A DNA stretch of 64,000 nt from positions 6,014,001 through 6,078,000 of the forward strand of contig OZ245942.1 of the NCBI GenBank assembly GCA_965230065.1, written 5' to 3'. A program made the position numbers and the translations under genes. This document shows, piece after piece, positions 41,918 through 50,317 of the stretch; the first letter of the stretch is position 1, and each line of letters opens with the position of its first letter. Source of the DNA: G965230065 sp965230065. Its GTDB lineage: Bacteria > Bacteroidota > Bacteroidia > Cytophagales > Cyclobacteriaceae. The notes beneath the pieces were generated by a model, which saw only the letters and a program-made list of their open reading frames with translations, made no database searches and was not told the origin of the DNA.

Positions 41918-42268
41918 ATGGAAGAATTCATTTTAATTTTTAGGCATGAGGACGGTAAAAAAGCAGCTTCCCCGGAGCAAATACAAACCTGGATGAAGCA
42001 AACAATGGATTGGCTGGGCGGTATTGCAGCCCAAAATAAGCTGGTTAGTCAAGGTAACGGACTGTCTTTTGAAGACAGCCGTGTGGTAAGGTATAACAAC
42101 GTTGTGACCAATGGACCATTCGGAGAAATTAAAGAGACTATCGGTGGTTATGTTATTGTTAGGGCCAAATCAGTTGATGAAGCCGTGGAGTTTGCCAAAG
42201 GATCTCCTGTATTACAGGGTGAGGGGAATAGTGTGGAAGTAAGGAAAATAGCCAGGCACGAAAGTTAA
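41918..42268 (+). CDS. YCII/DGPF-type protein
   Basis: This 116-residue protein reads MEEFILIFRHEDGKKAASPEQIQTWMKQTMDWL, then VTNGPFGEIKETIGGYVIVRAKSVDEAVEFAKGSP. The NGPF segment corresponds to the DGPF motif of YCII-like proteins encoded with ECF42-type sigma factors. Such proteins are small alpha/beta barrels of unknown activity. It is followed, across a hairpin, by the sigma factor gene, the usual pairing. Confidence 0.88.
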   Translation: MEEFILIFRHEDGKKAASPEQIQTWMKQTMDWLGGIAAQNKLVSQGNGLSFEDSRVVRYNNVVTNGPFGEIKETIGGYVIVRAKSVDEAVEFAKGSPVLQGEGNSVEVRKIARHES

Positions 42269-42291
42269 ATTTGTATTGTAGCGATCATAAG

Positions 42292-42318
42292 GCCACTGGG
42301 AATCTATGTTCCAGTGGC
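42292..42318 (+). promoter_or_regulatory. Hairpin between the DGPF gene and the sigma factor
   Basis: GCCACTGG (42292-42299) is inverted as CCAGTGGC (42311-42318) around an 11-base loop. It lies between the YCII and sigma genes with no U-tract, so an attenuator or mRNA-processing signal is more likely than a simple terminator. Confidence 0.4.
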
Positions 42319-42325
42319 AATTACT

Positions 42326-43549
42326 ATGGATTCTAATAAGGTTATACCCCATCTATTCCGAACCGAATTCAGCAAAATAGTATCGGTATTGTCTGACAGG
42401 TTTGGTTTATATCATATTGAGGTCGCAGAAGACATTGCCAGTGAAACATTCCTGGCTGCCCTGGAATCCTGGCCACACCAGGGGGTTCCACCGAACCCTG
42501 TGGCCTGGCTTTATTCCGTGGCAAAAAACAAAGCGAAAAATTTTATTAACAGAAAGGCAAATTTCTCAGGCAAAATAGTGCCAGACCTCAAACAAGATAC
42601 CCCCCCGGAGGAAATAAATATTGAACTTTCAGACACTCATATTAAAGACAGCACAGTGCGGATGTTGTTTGCCGTATGTCATCCTTCAATTCCGGAAGAA
42701 TCACAAATTGGCCTGGCACTGAGGATTCTTTGTGGGTTTGGTATACAGGAAATAGCAGATGCATTCTTAACCAATAAGGAAACCATAAACAAAAGGCTCT
42801 TCAGGGCGAAAGAAAAACTAAAAAGTGGACAAATAGCATTAGCCCTTCCGGGAGATCGTGAGATTGAGCAACGATTGGATACTGTTTTAACGACACTTTA
42901 TTTGCTCTTCAATGAAGGATATTATTCGGAAAGCCATGACCATATGGTACGAAAAGATTTGTGCCTGGAAGCCATGCGCCTTGTTTATCTGCTACTGGAA
43001 AACGAGGAGACTAATAAAAAACGGGTAAATGCTTTAATGGCCCTTATGTGCTTTCATGCTTCACGGCTGGATGCCCGGATGACGGAATCCGATGAATTGG
43101 TTTTATATCAGGACCAGGATGAGGGCCTGTGGAACCAAGAGTTGATTGAAAGAGGGGTATATTATCTTGTTCAGGCATCCGGGGGAGAGAACATTTCTAA
43201 ATACCACCTTGAAGCAGGCATTGCCTATTGGCATACTAAAAAAGAAGATTCCAAAGAAAAATGGGAGAACATATTAGGACTTTATAATCAGCTTCTAATA
43301 AAGGAATATTCCCCCATTGCAGCCCTCAATAGAACATTCGTGCTTTCTAAAGTTTACGGGAATGAGGTTGCAATTAAGGAGGCAGAAAAGTTAAACCTTT
43401 CAGATAATCATTATTACTTCTGCCTGCTTGGTGCCCTTTATCAAAACCGTAACAAAAAAGTTGCTAAGGAACATTACCGGAAAGCAATGGAATTGGCAAA
43501 AACAAGTGCGGACAAAGATTCAATATTAAAATTGATTCAGAATTCGTAG
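42326..43549 (+). CDS. ECF sigma factor of the ECF42-like group (DUF6596 C-terminus)
   Basis: From the ATG at 42326 the protein has about 407 residues, well beyond the usual ECF length of about 190. Region 2 is FSKIVSVLSDRFGLYHIEVAEDIASETFLAALESW, followed by VAWLYSVAKNKAKNFINR. Region 4 contains the helix-turn-helix IQEIADAFLTNKETINKRLFRAKEKL. The remaining 200 residues are a helical, TPR-like extension (MALMCFHASRLDARM, IERGVYYLVQAS), as in DUF6596 members. ECF42 factors drive DGPF genes. The neighbour at 41918 is such a gene. Confidence 0.88.
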   Translation: MDSNKVIPHLFRTEFSKIVSVLSDRFGLYHIEVAEDIASETFLAALESWPHQGVPPNPVAWLYSVAKNKAKNFINRKANFSGKIVPDLKQDTPPEEINIELSDTHIKDSTVRMLFAVCHPSIPEESQIGLALRILCGFGIQEIADAFLTNKETINKRLFRAKEKLKSGQIALALPGDREIEQRLDTVLTTLYLLFNEGYYSESHDHMVRKDLCLEAMRLVYLLLENEETNKKRVNALMALMCFHASRLDARMTESDELVLYQDQDEGLWNQELIERGVYYLVQASGGENISKYHLEAGIAYWHTKKEDSKEKWENILGLYNQLLIKEYSPIAALNRTFVLSKVYGNEVAIKEAEKLNLSDNHYYFCLLGALYQNRNKKVAKEHYRKAMELAKTSADKDSILKLIQNS

Positions 43550-43607
43550 CTTTTCATTTCAATGCCTATGGTTGACACACAGTTTGCCTTAACAAAATAG
43601 AATTTTT

Positions 43608-44408
43608 TTACGAAGGGTGGAACTTTTCAGGAATAACTCGAAGCATTTCTAAAAAACAACCTTTCCATTGACGCGCAGACAAGGAGACAGTTTGGGAGTT
43701 TAAATTAATTTTAAACTTTTCAGACAATGACCTTACTTGTTTTTTCCTAAACAAAGTCTTCATAGCCGTTCTGACAGTTAAATCAGGTTTTCGTAACATA
43801 TATAAAATAAAGTTCAAATATTTGACTTTAAACTCTAAATCGAATGAAGGCTTTTTCCTTTCGATTTTCAAAAGGGCTGACTTGACCGTTGGTGGAGGCA
43901 AAAAACTTTCAGGACTTATCTCATACAGGAAGTTTAAATCATAGAAAGTATGATAAAACACAGTTAATGGGTTATAAATCTTTCTAGAAAATATTTTTTG
44001 CGCAGGTTCTGACTGAAGGACAATTGAACCTCCCATAAAGTTCTCAACATTCTCAAACATCAGAATCTTAAAAATACTAGAAGTAATATTATAAGGAATA
44101 TTCGACACCACTTTGAATGGAAAATTCAGAACTTTATAATCTCTAAAATCACATCCAACAATTTGAATATTTTGGGTATTGGTGAATTTTTTACTCAAAT
44201 GATTGACTAGACCAAAATCTTTTTCAATTGCAATAACGGTTTTCGCCTTTTGCAACAGGGGATCGGTAAGAAAACCTTTACCTGCACCAATATCGATAAC
44301 TGTATCGTTTGAATTTATACCAGCTTGTTTAATCGTATCTTTTATTAGTACTGTATCAATATTAAAATGCTGTCCTGTGAAACGGACTGGCAACTTCTTT
44401 TTTGTCAT
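43608..44408 (-). CDS. erm: 23S rRNA adenine N6-methyltransferase, Erm(F)-like
   Basis: This 266-residue protein starts MTKKKLPVRFTGQHFNIDTV and matches ErmF over its whole length as recalled. It contains the SAM motif DIGAGKGFLT, the catalytic motif SNIPYNITSSIF, and FSRKIYNPLTVFYHTFYDL. It ends RVIPEKFHPS, the same close as ErmF. The enzyme methylates A2058 of 23S rRNA and gives macrolide-lincosamide-streptogramin B resistance. Differences from ErmF are spread through the protein, so it may be a distinct erm class. No leader peptide for translational attenuation was seen in the upstream 90 bp. It is a lone minus-strand gene facing the sigma factor. Confidence 0.92.
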   Translation of the reverse strand: MTKKKLPVRFTGQHFNIDTVLIKDTIKQAGINSNDTVIDIGAGKGFLTDPLLQKAKTVIAIEKDFGLVNHLSKKFTNTQNIQIVGCDFRDYKVLNFPFKVVSNIPYNITSSIFKILMFENVENFMGGSIVLQSEPAQKIFSRKIYNPLTVFYHTFYDLNFLYEISPESFLPPPTVKSALLKIERKKPSFDLEFKVKYLNFILYMLRKPDLTVRTAMKTLFRKKQVRSLSEKFKINLNSQTVSLSARQWKGCFLEMLRVIPEKFHPS

Positions 44409-44963
44409 AAATTGCTTTTTAAAGGTGAATACTTGAATTCAAATCGGGGAGAAGTGAATAGACAGTATTACCTGACAAAGCAACTATGACAACGCAATGC
44501 CTTCATTAAAAATGATGACTCGCGAACACATAGACTTCTTGTCTAAACCTAAAAGATTATGGGGGGTACTTAGGACTGCCTATTACTTAGATAGGCACGA
44601 CCGAAGTCTGCTGAAACAACACATGTCGAAATGCATAATTTTGAGATTAAAATTGTTTAGATACAAAAATATTAACTTTGTGAATAAAGACAAAGAAAAA
44701 AGCGGACCGCAGAATGAATGTAGGTTAGGGCATTCATTATGAAAAAACACGGCATAAAATGAAGGAGGAAATTAGAACATTCAACGATTCACAACCAGAA
44801 GACGAAAAAGAAATTTGGCATTATTGATGCTCATTTGTTTATGGATGTGTCAGAGAACGATGCACCAGCCCATATCAAGGTAGGTTCGGATTTGGAAGTT
44901 GTCAAAATTTTAAAGCCTGCAGGCCGGTAAAACCAAGACGGCAACAAATTGGTTAAAAAACCA
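44409..44963. other. Long gap with remnants between erm and the Lrp-type gene
   Basis: No intact gene is convincing here. At 44759-44827 a stub frame, MKEEIRTFNDSQPEDEKEIWHY, resembles the opening of a DUF1801-type protein and then ends. Downstream, on another frame, DVSENDAPAHIKVGSDLEVV continues to a stop at KPAGR, where a further palindrome of the same family (near 44916) seems to provide the end. The open frame at 44497-44742 has no family resemblance. The region looks like decayed sequence. Confidence 0.4.
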
Positions 44964-45437
44964 CTAAATTTTATTGCTAAATACACTATCCGGGATGGGC
45001 AGTTTTACATTTCCAGATAAGATCATTGTGGTATTGGTCTCACCATATTGCCCTAGCCGTTCCAGAATATCTTCGAGTTCCGAACTTGTAGCGACTGCAG
45101 CCTTCAGCATTGCACAAACATTTCCGGTAATTGCATGCCACCCGATAATTTCAGGAGTGGTATTGAAAAATTCAATCATATCCCTGTGACCAATCGAGGT
45201 GGCTTTAAACGTAATGTGCACCCGGATGGTGAGCCCTACTTTATCCAGGTCAATTTTGGTGGTATAACCTTTGATAATCCCATGTTCCTCCATTTTCTGT
45301 ATGCGATCAGCAACTGCCGGAGCAGAAAGGCCTACCCGCCTCCCAATTTCCGCATTGGTGATCCGAGGATTTTCACATAATTCTTTCAGTATTTTCCAGC
45401 TAATACGGTCCATTTCCTTAGTTTCTAAGGTTTTCAT
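44964..45437 (-). CDS. Lrp/AsnC family transcriptional regulator
   Basis: This 157-residue protein has an N-terminal HTH (MDRISWKILKELCENPRITNAEIGRRVGLSAPAVADRI) and a C-terminal ligand-binding RAM domain (IRVHITFKATSIGHRDMIEFFNTTPEIIGWHAITG, ILSGNVKLPIPDS). Lrp/AsnC regulators usually sense amino acids and often control transport or catabolism. No target gene is recognisable next to it. It is divergent from the VOC pair at 45610, with site E in the gap. Confidence 0.92.
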   Translation of the reverse strand: MKTLETKEMDRISWKILKELCENPRITNAEIGRRVGLSAPAVADRIQKMEEHGIIKGYTTKIDLDKVGLTIRVHITFKATSIGHRDMIEFFNTTPEIIGWHAITGNVCAMLKAAVATSSELEDILERLGQYGETNTTMILSGNVKLPIPDSVFSNKI

Positions 45438-45528
45438 AAGTGAAAAACTTGGTTACGAAAGAATAACAATAAATAATCCTAAGGTTCAAAACAAGTTTTT
45501 TGATTTTCAATCCGGAAATTACAGGGAT

Positions 45529-45566
45529 TGACGCAAACACCCATGATGAATGACGGATTTACACCT
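45529..45566. promoter_or_regulatory. Tandem motif, site E
   Basis: TGACGCAAACACCC at 45529 and TGACGGATTTACACCT at 45551, 22 bp apart. It lies about 80 bp upstream of the VOC gene at 45610 and closely matches site D in both sequence and distance to the start. Confidence 0.6.
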
Positions 45567-45609
45567 CGAATGGATGCAGAATTATGAGTAGATTTAAATA
45601 AAAATTATT

Positions 45610-46445
45610 ATGAAAAAACTAATCACCCCATGCCTTTGGTTTGACCCCGAAAAAGCGGGGGCAAAAGAGGCAGCAGTATTTTACTGTTCCATTTTTAAAG
45701 ACGCGAAAATCACCACCGTCACACAAATGGTGGTGGAATTCACCGCCTCCGGGCATAAGTTCGTCTGCCTCAATGGAGCCCCCCAGTACCGCCCCAATCC
45801 TTCTATTTCATTTTCTACATCTGCGAAACAGGAGATGAACTGGACACGATTTGGAAGGCAATGGAGAAGGCAGGCTCAACATTAATGCCTTTGGATAAGT
45901 ATCCCTGGTCAGAAAAATATGGATGGATACAGGACAAGTACGGTGTATCATGGCAACTTTCGCTTGGAAAATTGGAGGAAGTCGGCCAAAAGATCACCCC
46001 TGCTTTGCTTTTCGTAGGGGATCAGTGTGGCCGTGCGGAGGAAGCATTGAATCATTACTCATCAATATTTAAGGATACGTCGGTAGATGGCATCCTTCAC
46101 TATGAAAATGACAAGGGTATGGTGCAACACGCCCAGTTTGCCTTAAACGGACAAAAGTTTATGGTGATGGACAGTGCAGACAACCATAACTTCTCATTCA
46201 GTGAAGGAATATCCCTTATGATCAGCTGTGACACCCAGGAAGAAATCGATTACTACTGGGACAAGCTTACCGCAGAGGGTGAGGAAAGCATGTGTGGCTG
46301 GCTGAAAGACAAATTTGGCGTATCCTGGCAAGTATACCCCACCATTCTGAGTGAATTGATGAGCGACACTGAGCTTGCCCCACGGGTAATACAGGCATTT
46401 AGGCAGATGAAAAAGTTCAACATTGAAGAATTAGAGAATGCTTAG
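45610..46445 (+). pseudogene. Two-domain VOC/PhnB-like gene with a frameshift
   Basis: The first frame reads MKKLITPCLWFDPEKAGAKEAAVFYCSIFKDAKI and HKFVCLNGAPQYRPNPSISF, then changes register. The true continuation, DELDTIWKAMEKAGSTLMPLDKYPWSEKYGW, lies one base away. The run of four Ts at 45811-45814, where five would restore the frame, marks the site. The second frame then carries a complete second PhnB domain (LLFVGDQCGRAEEALNHYSSIF, GEESMCGWLKDKFGVSWQV) to 46445. Whole, it would be a 278-residue double-domain protein like the gene at 25323. It is either a true lesion or a sequencing error. Confidence 0.78.
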
Positions 46446-46458
46446 TTAGCAACACGCA

Positions 46459-46923
46459 ATGGAACAAACAACACAAAACTCAAGAACAATAAAAGCCACA
46501 GCAACGGCTATTTATCAAGCATTCACCAACCCGGCAGCTTTGGAGACCTGGCAAGCCCCGGGCAATATGACCGCTAAAGTCCGCAATTTTGATTTTAGGG
46601 TTGGCGGCGGGTATGAAATGTCCTTATTCTACCCTGATAGTGAACCGGATATGAAAGGGAAAACGACAGAAAAAGAGGATAGGTTTACCGCACGGTTTAT
46701 CAAACTCATTCCCAACAAGAAAATAACCCAGGCTGTGAACTTTATATCCCCTGACCCCGGCTTTTCAGGAGAGATGACCATGGAAATAACTTTGGAACCC
46801 AAAGACGAGGGAACAAAAGTTACGTTCCTTTTCAAACACATCCCCAAAGGCATTAGATCGGAGGACAATGAGGCTGGTACCATTTCATCCTTGAACAAAT
46901 TGGCTGATTATGTTGAAGAGTAA
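46459..46923 (+). CDS. AHSA1/SRPBCC domain protein
   Basis: This 154-residue protein reads TIKATATAIYQAFTNPAALETWQAPGNMTAKVR, then FDFRVGGGYEMSLFYPD and FTARFIKLIPNKKITQAVNF, the AHSA1 START-like layout. It is a paralog of 40259 with a different pocket sequence. It follows the frameshifted VOC gene by 14 bp and precedes a RibD-like gene, so one transcript is likely. The ligand is unknown. Confidence 0.88.
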   Translation: MEQTTQNSRTIKATATAIYQAFTNPAALETWQAPGNMTAKVRNFDFRVGGGYEMSLFYPDSEPDMKGKTTEKEDRFTARFIKLIPNKKITQAVNFISPDPGFSGEMTMEITLEPKDEGTKVTFLFKHIPKGIRSEDNEAGTISSLNKLADYVEE

Positions 46924-46938
46924 TAGGAGAATGATGAA

Positions 46939-47490
46939 ATGAGAAAACTAATTGCAGCAATCAACATGACACTGGATGGCTTTTGCGACCATACGGCAGG
47001 GTTGCCTGATGAAGAAATGTATCAACATTATACGGAATTATTGGGTCAAGGAGACGCCATTTTATATGGCAGAACTACATATCAGCTTATGGAATTTTGG
47101 CGAACATTTATAGAAAATCCTTCAGAAGAAAAATCAATGAATGACTTTGCCATAGCTATTGACAATATTCCAAAGATTGTTTTTTCCCATACACTGAACA
47201 ATGTTGAATGGAAAAGTGCAACCATAGCAAATCGTGAATTAAAAGAAACTATTTTAGAACTCAAGCAACAATCAAGTAAAGATATTTTTGTTGGTAGTCG
47301 TAGTTTAATTATACAACTAATGAAACTTAATTTAATTGATGAATTCCAAATGTGTATCCACCCTGTTGTTGCTGGAAGCGGTTTGCCATTATTTGAAAAT
47401 ATAACCGACAGGATTATTCTTAAACTCATAAAGACTAAAACCTTTAGTGGTGGTGCAGTAACGCTTTACTATGAGCCAGTAAAAAAATGA
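46939..47490 (+). CDS. RibD/dihydrofolate reductase-like protein
   Basis: This 183-residue protein reads MRKLIAAINMTLDGFCDHTAGLPDEEMYQHYTELL, then AILYGRTTYQLMEFWRTF and DIFVGSRSLIIQLMKLNLIDEFQMCIHPVVAGSG. This is the NADPH-binding RibD C-terminal/DHFR-like fold common in Bacteroidota. These proteins are usually annotated dihydrofolate reductase family; the true substrate is not established. It is one of three such genes in 3.3 kb. Confidence 0.88.
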   Translation: MRKLIAAINMTLDGFCDHTAGLPDEEMYQHYTELLGQGDAILYGRTTYQLMEFWRTFIENPSEEKSMNDFAIAIDNIPKIVFSHTLNNVEWKSATIANRELKETILELKQQSSKDIFVGSRSLIIQLMKLNLIDEFQMCIHPVVAGSGLPLFENITDRIILKLIKTKTFSGGAVTLYYEPVKK

Positions 47491-47533
47491 GTACAAAATG
47501 ATCATACGACTTTAACTCTAAAAATTTTCTCCA

Positions 47534-48184
47534 ATGCAAAAACTACGTGTCGAAAATTTTTCTATATCTATTGATGGCTTTGGTGCCGGTCCAGACCAGG
47601 ATATTGATAACCCAATGGGAGTAGGTGGAATGGGCGCTCATAAATGGTTCATTCCTACCAAAGTATGTCAGCAAAATTTTGGCAATAAAAGCGGTACTAC
47701 AGGCATTGACAATGATTTTGCCACAAGGGGCATCACCAATATTGGTGCCTGGATCCTGGGCCGCAATATGTTCGGCCCCATCCGCGGGCCATGGCCGGAT
47801 GATGAATGGAAAGGCTGGTGGGGCGGTAATCCTCCTTACCATTGTCCCGTTTTTGTTTTGACAAATTATAAACGTGACCTACTTGAAATGGAAGGGGGCA
47901 CAACTTTTTATTTTGAAACCGATGGTATTAATGCTGCCCTTGAAAAAGCCTTTGAAGCTGCTCAAGGAAAAGATGTAAGATTAGGAGGTGGTGTAAATAC
48001 GATTAGGCAATACCTCCAGGCAAAGAAAGTAGATGAAATGCATATCGCAATCTCCCCAATTCTATTAGGGAACGGTGAGAACCTTTTCTCAGGAATAGAC
48101 CTGGTTTCCCTGGGGTATGAATGTGTAGAACATGTTAATACAGAGAATGCCACACATATTGTAATAAAAAAACAGGAACATTGA
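47534..48184 (+). CDS. RibD/dihydrofolate reductase-like protein
   Basis: This 216-residue protein opens MQKLRVENFSISIDGFGAGPDQDIDNPMGVGGMGAHKW, then ILGRNMFGPIRGPWPDDEWKGWWGGNPPYHCPVFVL and KDVRLGGGVNTIRQYLQAKKVDEMHIAISPILLGNGENLF. This is the longer branch of the RibD C-terminal family, with the FGPIRGPWPD insertion. The ligand is presumed NADPH, and the substrate is unknown. It begins 44 bp after the previous paralog. Confidence 0.9.
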   Translation: MQKLRVENFSISIDGFGAGPDQDIDNPMGVGGMGAHKWFIPTKVCQQNFGNKSGTTGIDNDFATRGITNIGAWILGRNMFGPIRGPWPDDEWKGWWGGNPPYHCPVFVLTNYKRDLLEMEGGTTFYFETDGINAALEKAFEAAQGKDVRLGGGVNTIRQYLQAKKVDEMHIAISPILLGNGENLFSGIDLVSLGYECVEHVNTENATHIVIKKQEH

Positions 48185-48267
48185 TCACATCCATTATGTT
48201 TTTTTTATAAAAAGTTAGAAGCATTGGCATAAACAAGCAATGCCAAACCCAAAAAAGAAAGACTGTT

Positions 48268-48819
48268 ATGTATGCAACCAAGACAACACTAATAACCCTA
48301 ACACTGCTGCTCGGCTGTGCATTCGGGACACAAGCACAGGAAAAGGGCAGCTTTAGCAAAAAACTTGGTGCAGGCCTTCAAATAGGCCAATACCAAAATG
48401 ACTTTGGAATAGGATTGAACCTTACGAGCCCTTATGTTTTGGACAAAAGGGTTGCCATTCGCCTTCGGGGGAATTTGATGTGGAATGAGCACCTCAACGG
48501 TGAAAGTGAGGTTACCTGGTCCCCATACTCCAACCTGTCTTTGGGCGTGGTTGGCGTGGCCGGGGAGATAGGAAGTTTTGCCCGCTTATATGCAGAAGGT
48601 GGCCTTATCTTCTTGTTTCCCTCAGATGATTTTTCCTCAGAAAATTCAGTATCCGGCGGGTACGGGTTATTTGGGTTTGAGTTCTTTATGAACAAGCATT
48701 CAAACTATTTTATAGAAATGGGCGGTATAGGGACTGGAGCAAAGGCCGATAAAGTGCCTACCAAACCCATCTATTCAAATGGGTTGCTCCTAAGCACAGG
48801 GTTTAGGTTTCAATTCTAA
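48268..48819 (+). CDS. Exported outer-membrane beta-barrel-like protein
   Basis: This 183-residue protein starts with a signal peptide (MYATKTTLITLTLLLGCAFGTQAQ). The mature part alternates beta strands and glycines (LGAGLQIGQYQNDFGIGLNLTSPYVLDKRVAIRLRGNLMWN) and ends with aromatic TGFRFQF, as expected of outer-membrane barrel proteins. The function is unknown. It follows the RibD-like gene by 83 bp. Confidence 0.65.
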   Translation: MYATKTTLITLTLLLGCAFGTQAQEKGSFSKKLGAGLQIGQYQNDFGIGLNLTSPYVLDKRVAIRLRGNLMWNEHLNGESEVTWSPYSNLSLGVVGVAGEIGSFARLYAEGGLIFLFPSDDFSSENSVSGGYGLFGFEFFMNKHSNYFIEMGGIGTGAKADKVPTKPIYSNGLLLSTGFRFQF

Positions 48820-49006
48820 AAGGCAAGCCCTTTTTCAAAGATGGGATGAAAAATACAAGGCTCAAACTTCTCGAATCAATCGAGCTGGATAATGGGGTAT
48901 TGCTTAATCGCTACAAACCGGAATATTAATGGAGTATAAAGGTGGGCGAAAAGGTATTCATATAATATGAATATGTTTAAATAAAATTGACACAATCCAA
49001 TTTCCT

Positions 49007-49519
49007 ATGAAACACCAGGCAATCAAACGGTATGATTATCATAAATGGGCCAACAACCGGGTTTTTGCCCATTTGGAAACACTTCCTGCTGAAGTGTATG
49101 AGCAGCAAATTGAAAATGTATTCACCTCCATTTCAGCAGTGATTGGCCACATTTACCAGGTCGATGGCATGTGGCTGAGCGTGATGTCGGGCGACTCCTT
49201 TGAGCAGACCATGCAGGTTATCAGTGAAATCCAAAAGAAGTTGTCGGATAAAAGCCAGGCCCGGATGAAATCATTGTTTTCGGAACTTTCCGAACAGTAC
49301 GACACTTTTTTAAACCGGCAAAAAGACCTGGACCAACTGATGACCATAGAGCATCCGACCTTTGGGAAGCAACAGTTTGCACTTTCCGGTCTGGTAGAAC
49401 ATGTCGTCAACCATGGCACCTACCATCGGGGCAACATCACGGCCATGCTCAGGCAGCAGGGCCATGCCGGGGTGCCTACCGACTATGTTATTTATTTGAA
49501 TGAAATGAACGATAAGTAA
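49007..49519 (+). CDS. DinB-fold putative metal-dependent protein
   Basis: This 170-residue protein has the DinB/YfiT four-helix layout: RYDYHKWANNRVFAHLETL, then VIGHIYQVDGMWLSVMSGDSFEQ with one histidine and a final pair in LVEHVVNHGTYHRGNITAML. It is a second member of the family, unlike 35338 in sequence. The metal and substrate are unknown. In the 187-bp gap before it, a 27-codon stub (MKNTRLKLLESIELDNG) looks like a further remnant. Confidence 0.85.
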   Translation: MKHQAIKRYDYHKWANNRVFAHLETLPAEVYEQQIENVFTSISAVIGHIYQVDGMWLSVMSGDSFEQTMQVISEIQKKLSDKSQARMKSLFSELSEQYDTFLNRQKDLDQLMTIEHPTFGKQQFALSGLVEHVVNHGTYHRGNITAMLRQQGHAGVPTDYVIYLNEMNDK

Positions 49520-49596
49520 AGTATCAAAACAATAATAAAATGAACAAAAACAAACCGCAACCTTTGATGGAGGCTGTTTAAAAAAAATACGACATA

Positions 49597-50217
49597 ATGG
49601 AAAAGAGAAAAATAATCGTTTTATCATTTATTACATTAGATGGAATAATGCAGGCACCTGGTGGCCCTGAGGAAGATACATCAAGCGGTTTCAAGTATGG
49701 CGGTTGGATTGCACCTTTTTTTGATGAAGCTTACGGTAAGGCCATGGAAAAACAGTTGAAATCTGCAGATCTTCTGCTGGGAAGAAAAACGTTTGAGATT
49801 TTTGCCTCCTACTGGCCAGAACGTGAAAATGAATGGCCAGGTATCAATGATGTTACAAAATACGTCATGTCCAAGACCATGAAAAAATCAGACCTGCCTG
49901 CCGGAAGGCAAGGTTGGAACAACTCGGTTTTCCTCAAAAGCTTGGAAGATATCGAAAAGCTCAAAAGTTCAGAAGGTTCTGATATTCAGGTTCATGGCAG
50001 CGGTGAGCTTATTCAACTGCTACTTAAAAATGATTTAGTGGACGAACTCTGGCTCAAAATTCACCCGTTGACGCTTGGTAAAGGAAAAAAGTTATTTGAC
50101 CATGGCCCGATCCCGGCAGCATTTACCTTAATAGAGAGTATGGTTACACCAAGCGGAGTGATTATGGCCAATTACAAGCGGACTGGAAAAGTAAAGACAG
50201 GTACTGCTGGAACTTAA
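49597..50217 (+). CDS. RibD/dihydrofolate reductase-like protein with palindromic insertion
   Basis: This 206-residue protein reads MEKRKIIVLSFITLDGIMQAPGGPEEDTSSGFKYGGWIAPF, then LLLGRKTFEIFASYWPEREN and DLVDELWLKIHPLTLGKGKKLF, a RibD C-terminal-like NADPH enzyme. Near residue 105 it contains SDLPAGRQGWNN, an extra Pro-Ala-Gly-Arg-Gln-Gly block encoded by the palindrome at 49893-49913. Such insertions are tolerated in surface loops. The substrate is unknown. Confidence 0.88.
   Translation: MEKRKIIVLSFITLDGIMQAPGGPEEDTSSGFKYGGWIAPFFDEAYGKAMEKQLKSADLLLGRKTFEIFASYWPERENEWPGINDVTKYVMSKTMKKSDLPAGRQGWNNSVFLKSLEDIEKLKSSEGSDIQVHGSGELIQLLLKNDLVDELWLKIHPLTLGKGKKLFDHGPIPAAFTLIESMVTPSGVIMANYKRTGKVKTGTAGT
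49893..49913. repeat. Palindromic insertion inside the RibD-like gene
   Basis: CCTGCCTGCCGGAAGGCAAGG is an imperfect palindrome that encodes the Leu-Pro-Ala-Gly-Arg-Gln-Gly block of the protein. It is a third copy of the family seen at 40221 and 40808. Confidence 0.55.
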
Positions 50218-50317
50218 AGAGAAATAAAATGGAAAAATGAACGGATAAGGAAGCGCTAAAGTCTTATTCAGAAAATGAAAATAATAGTGATATAATAACC
50301 TTAAAAAAAGTTGAATA

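Noticed and set aside
44497..44742. Open frame of 81 codons after erm
   Set aside because: No family resemblance; the region is AT-rich, with stubs nearby. It was kept only as part of the gap description.
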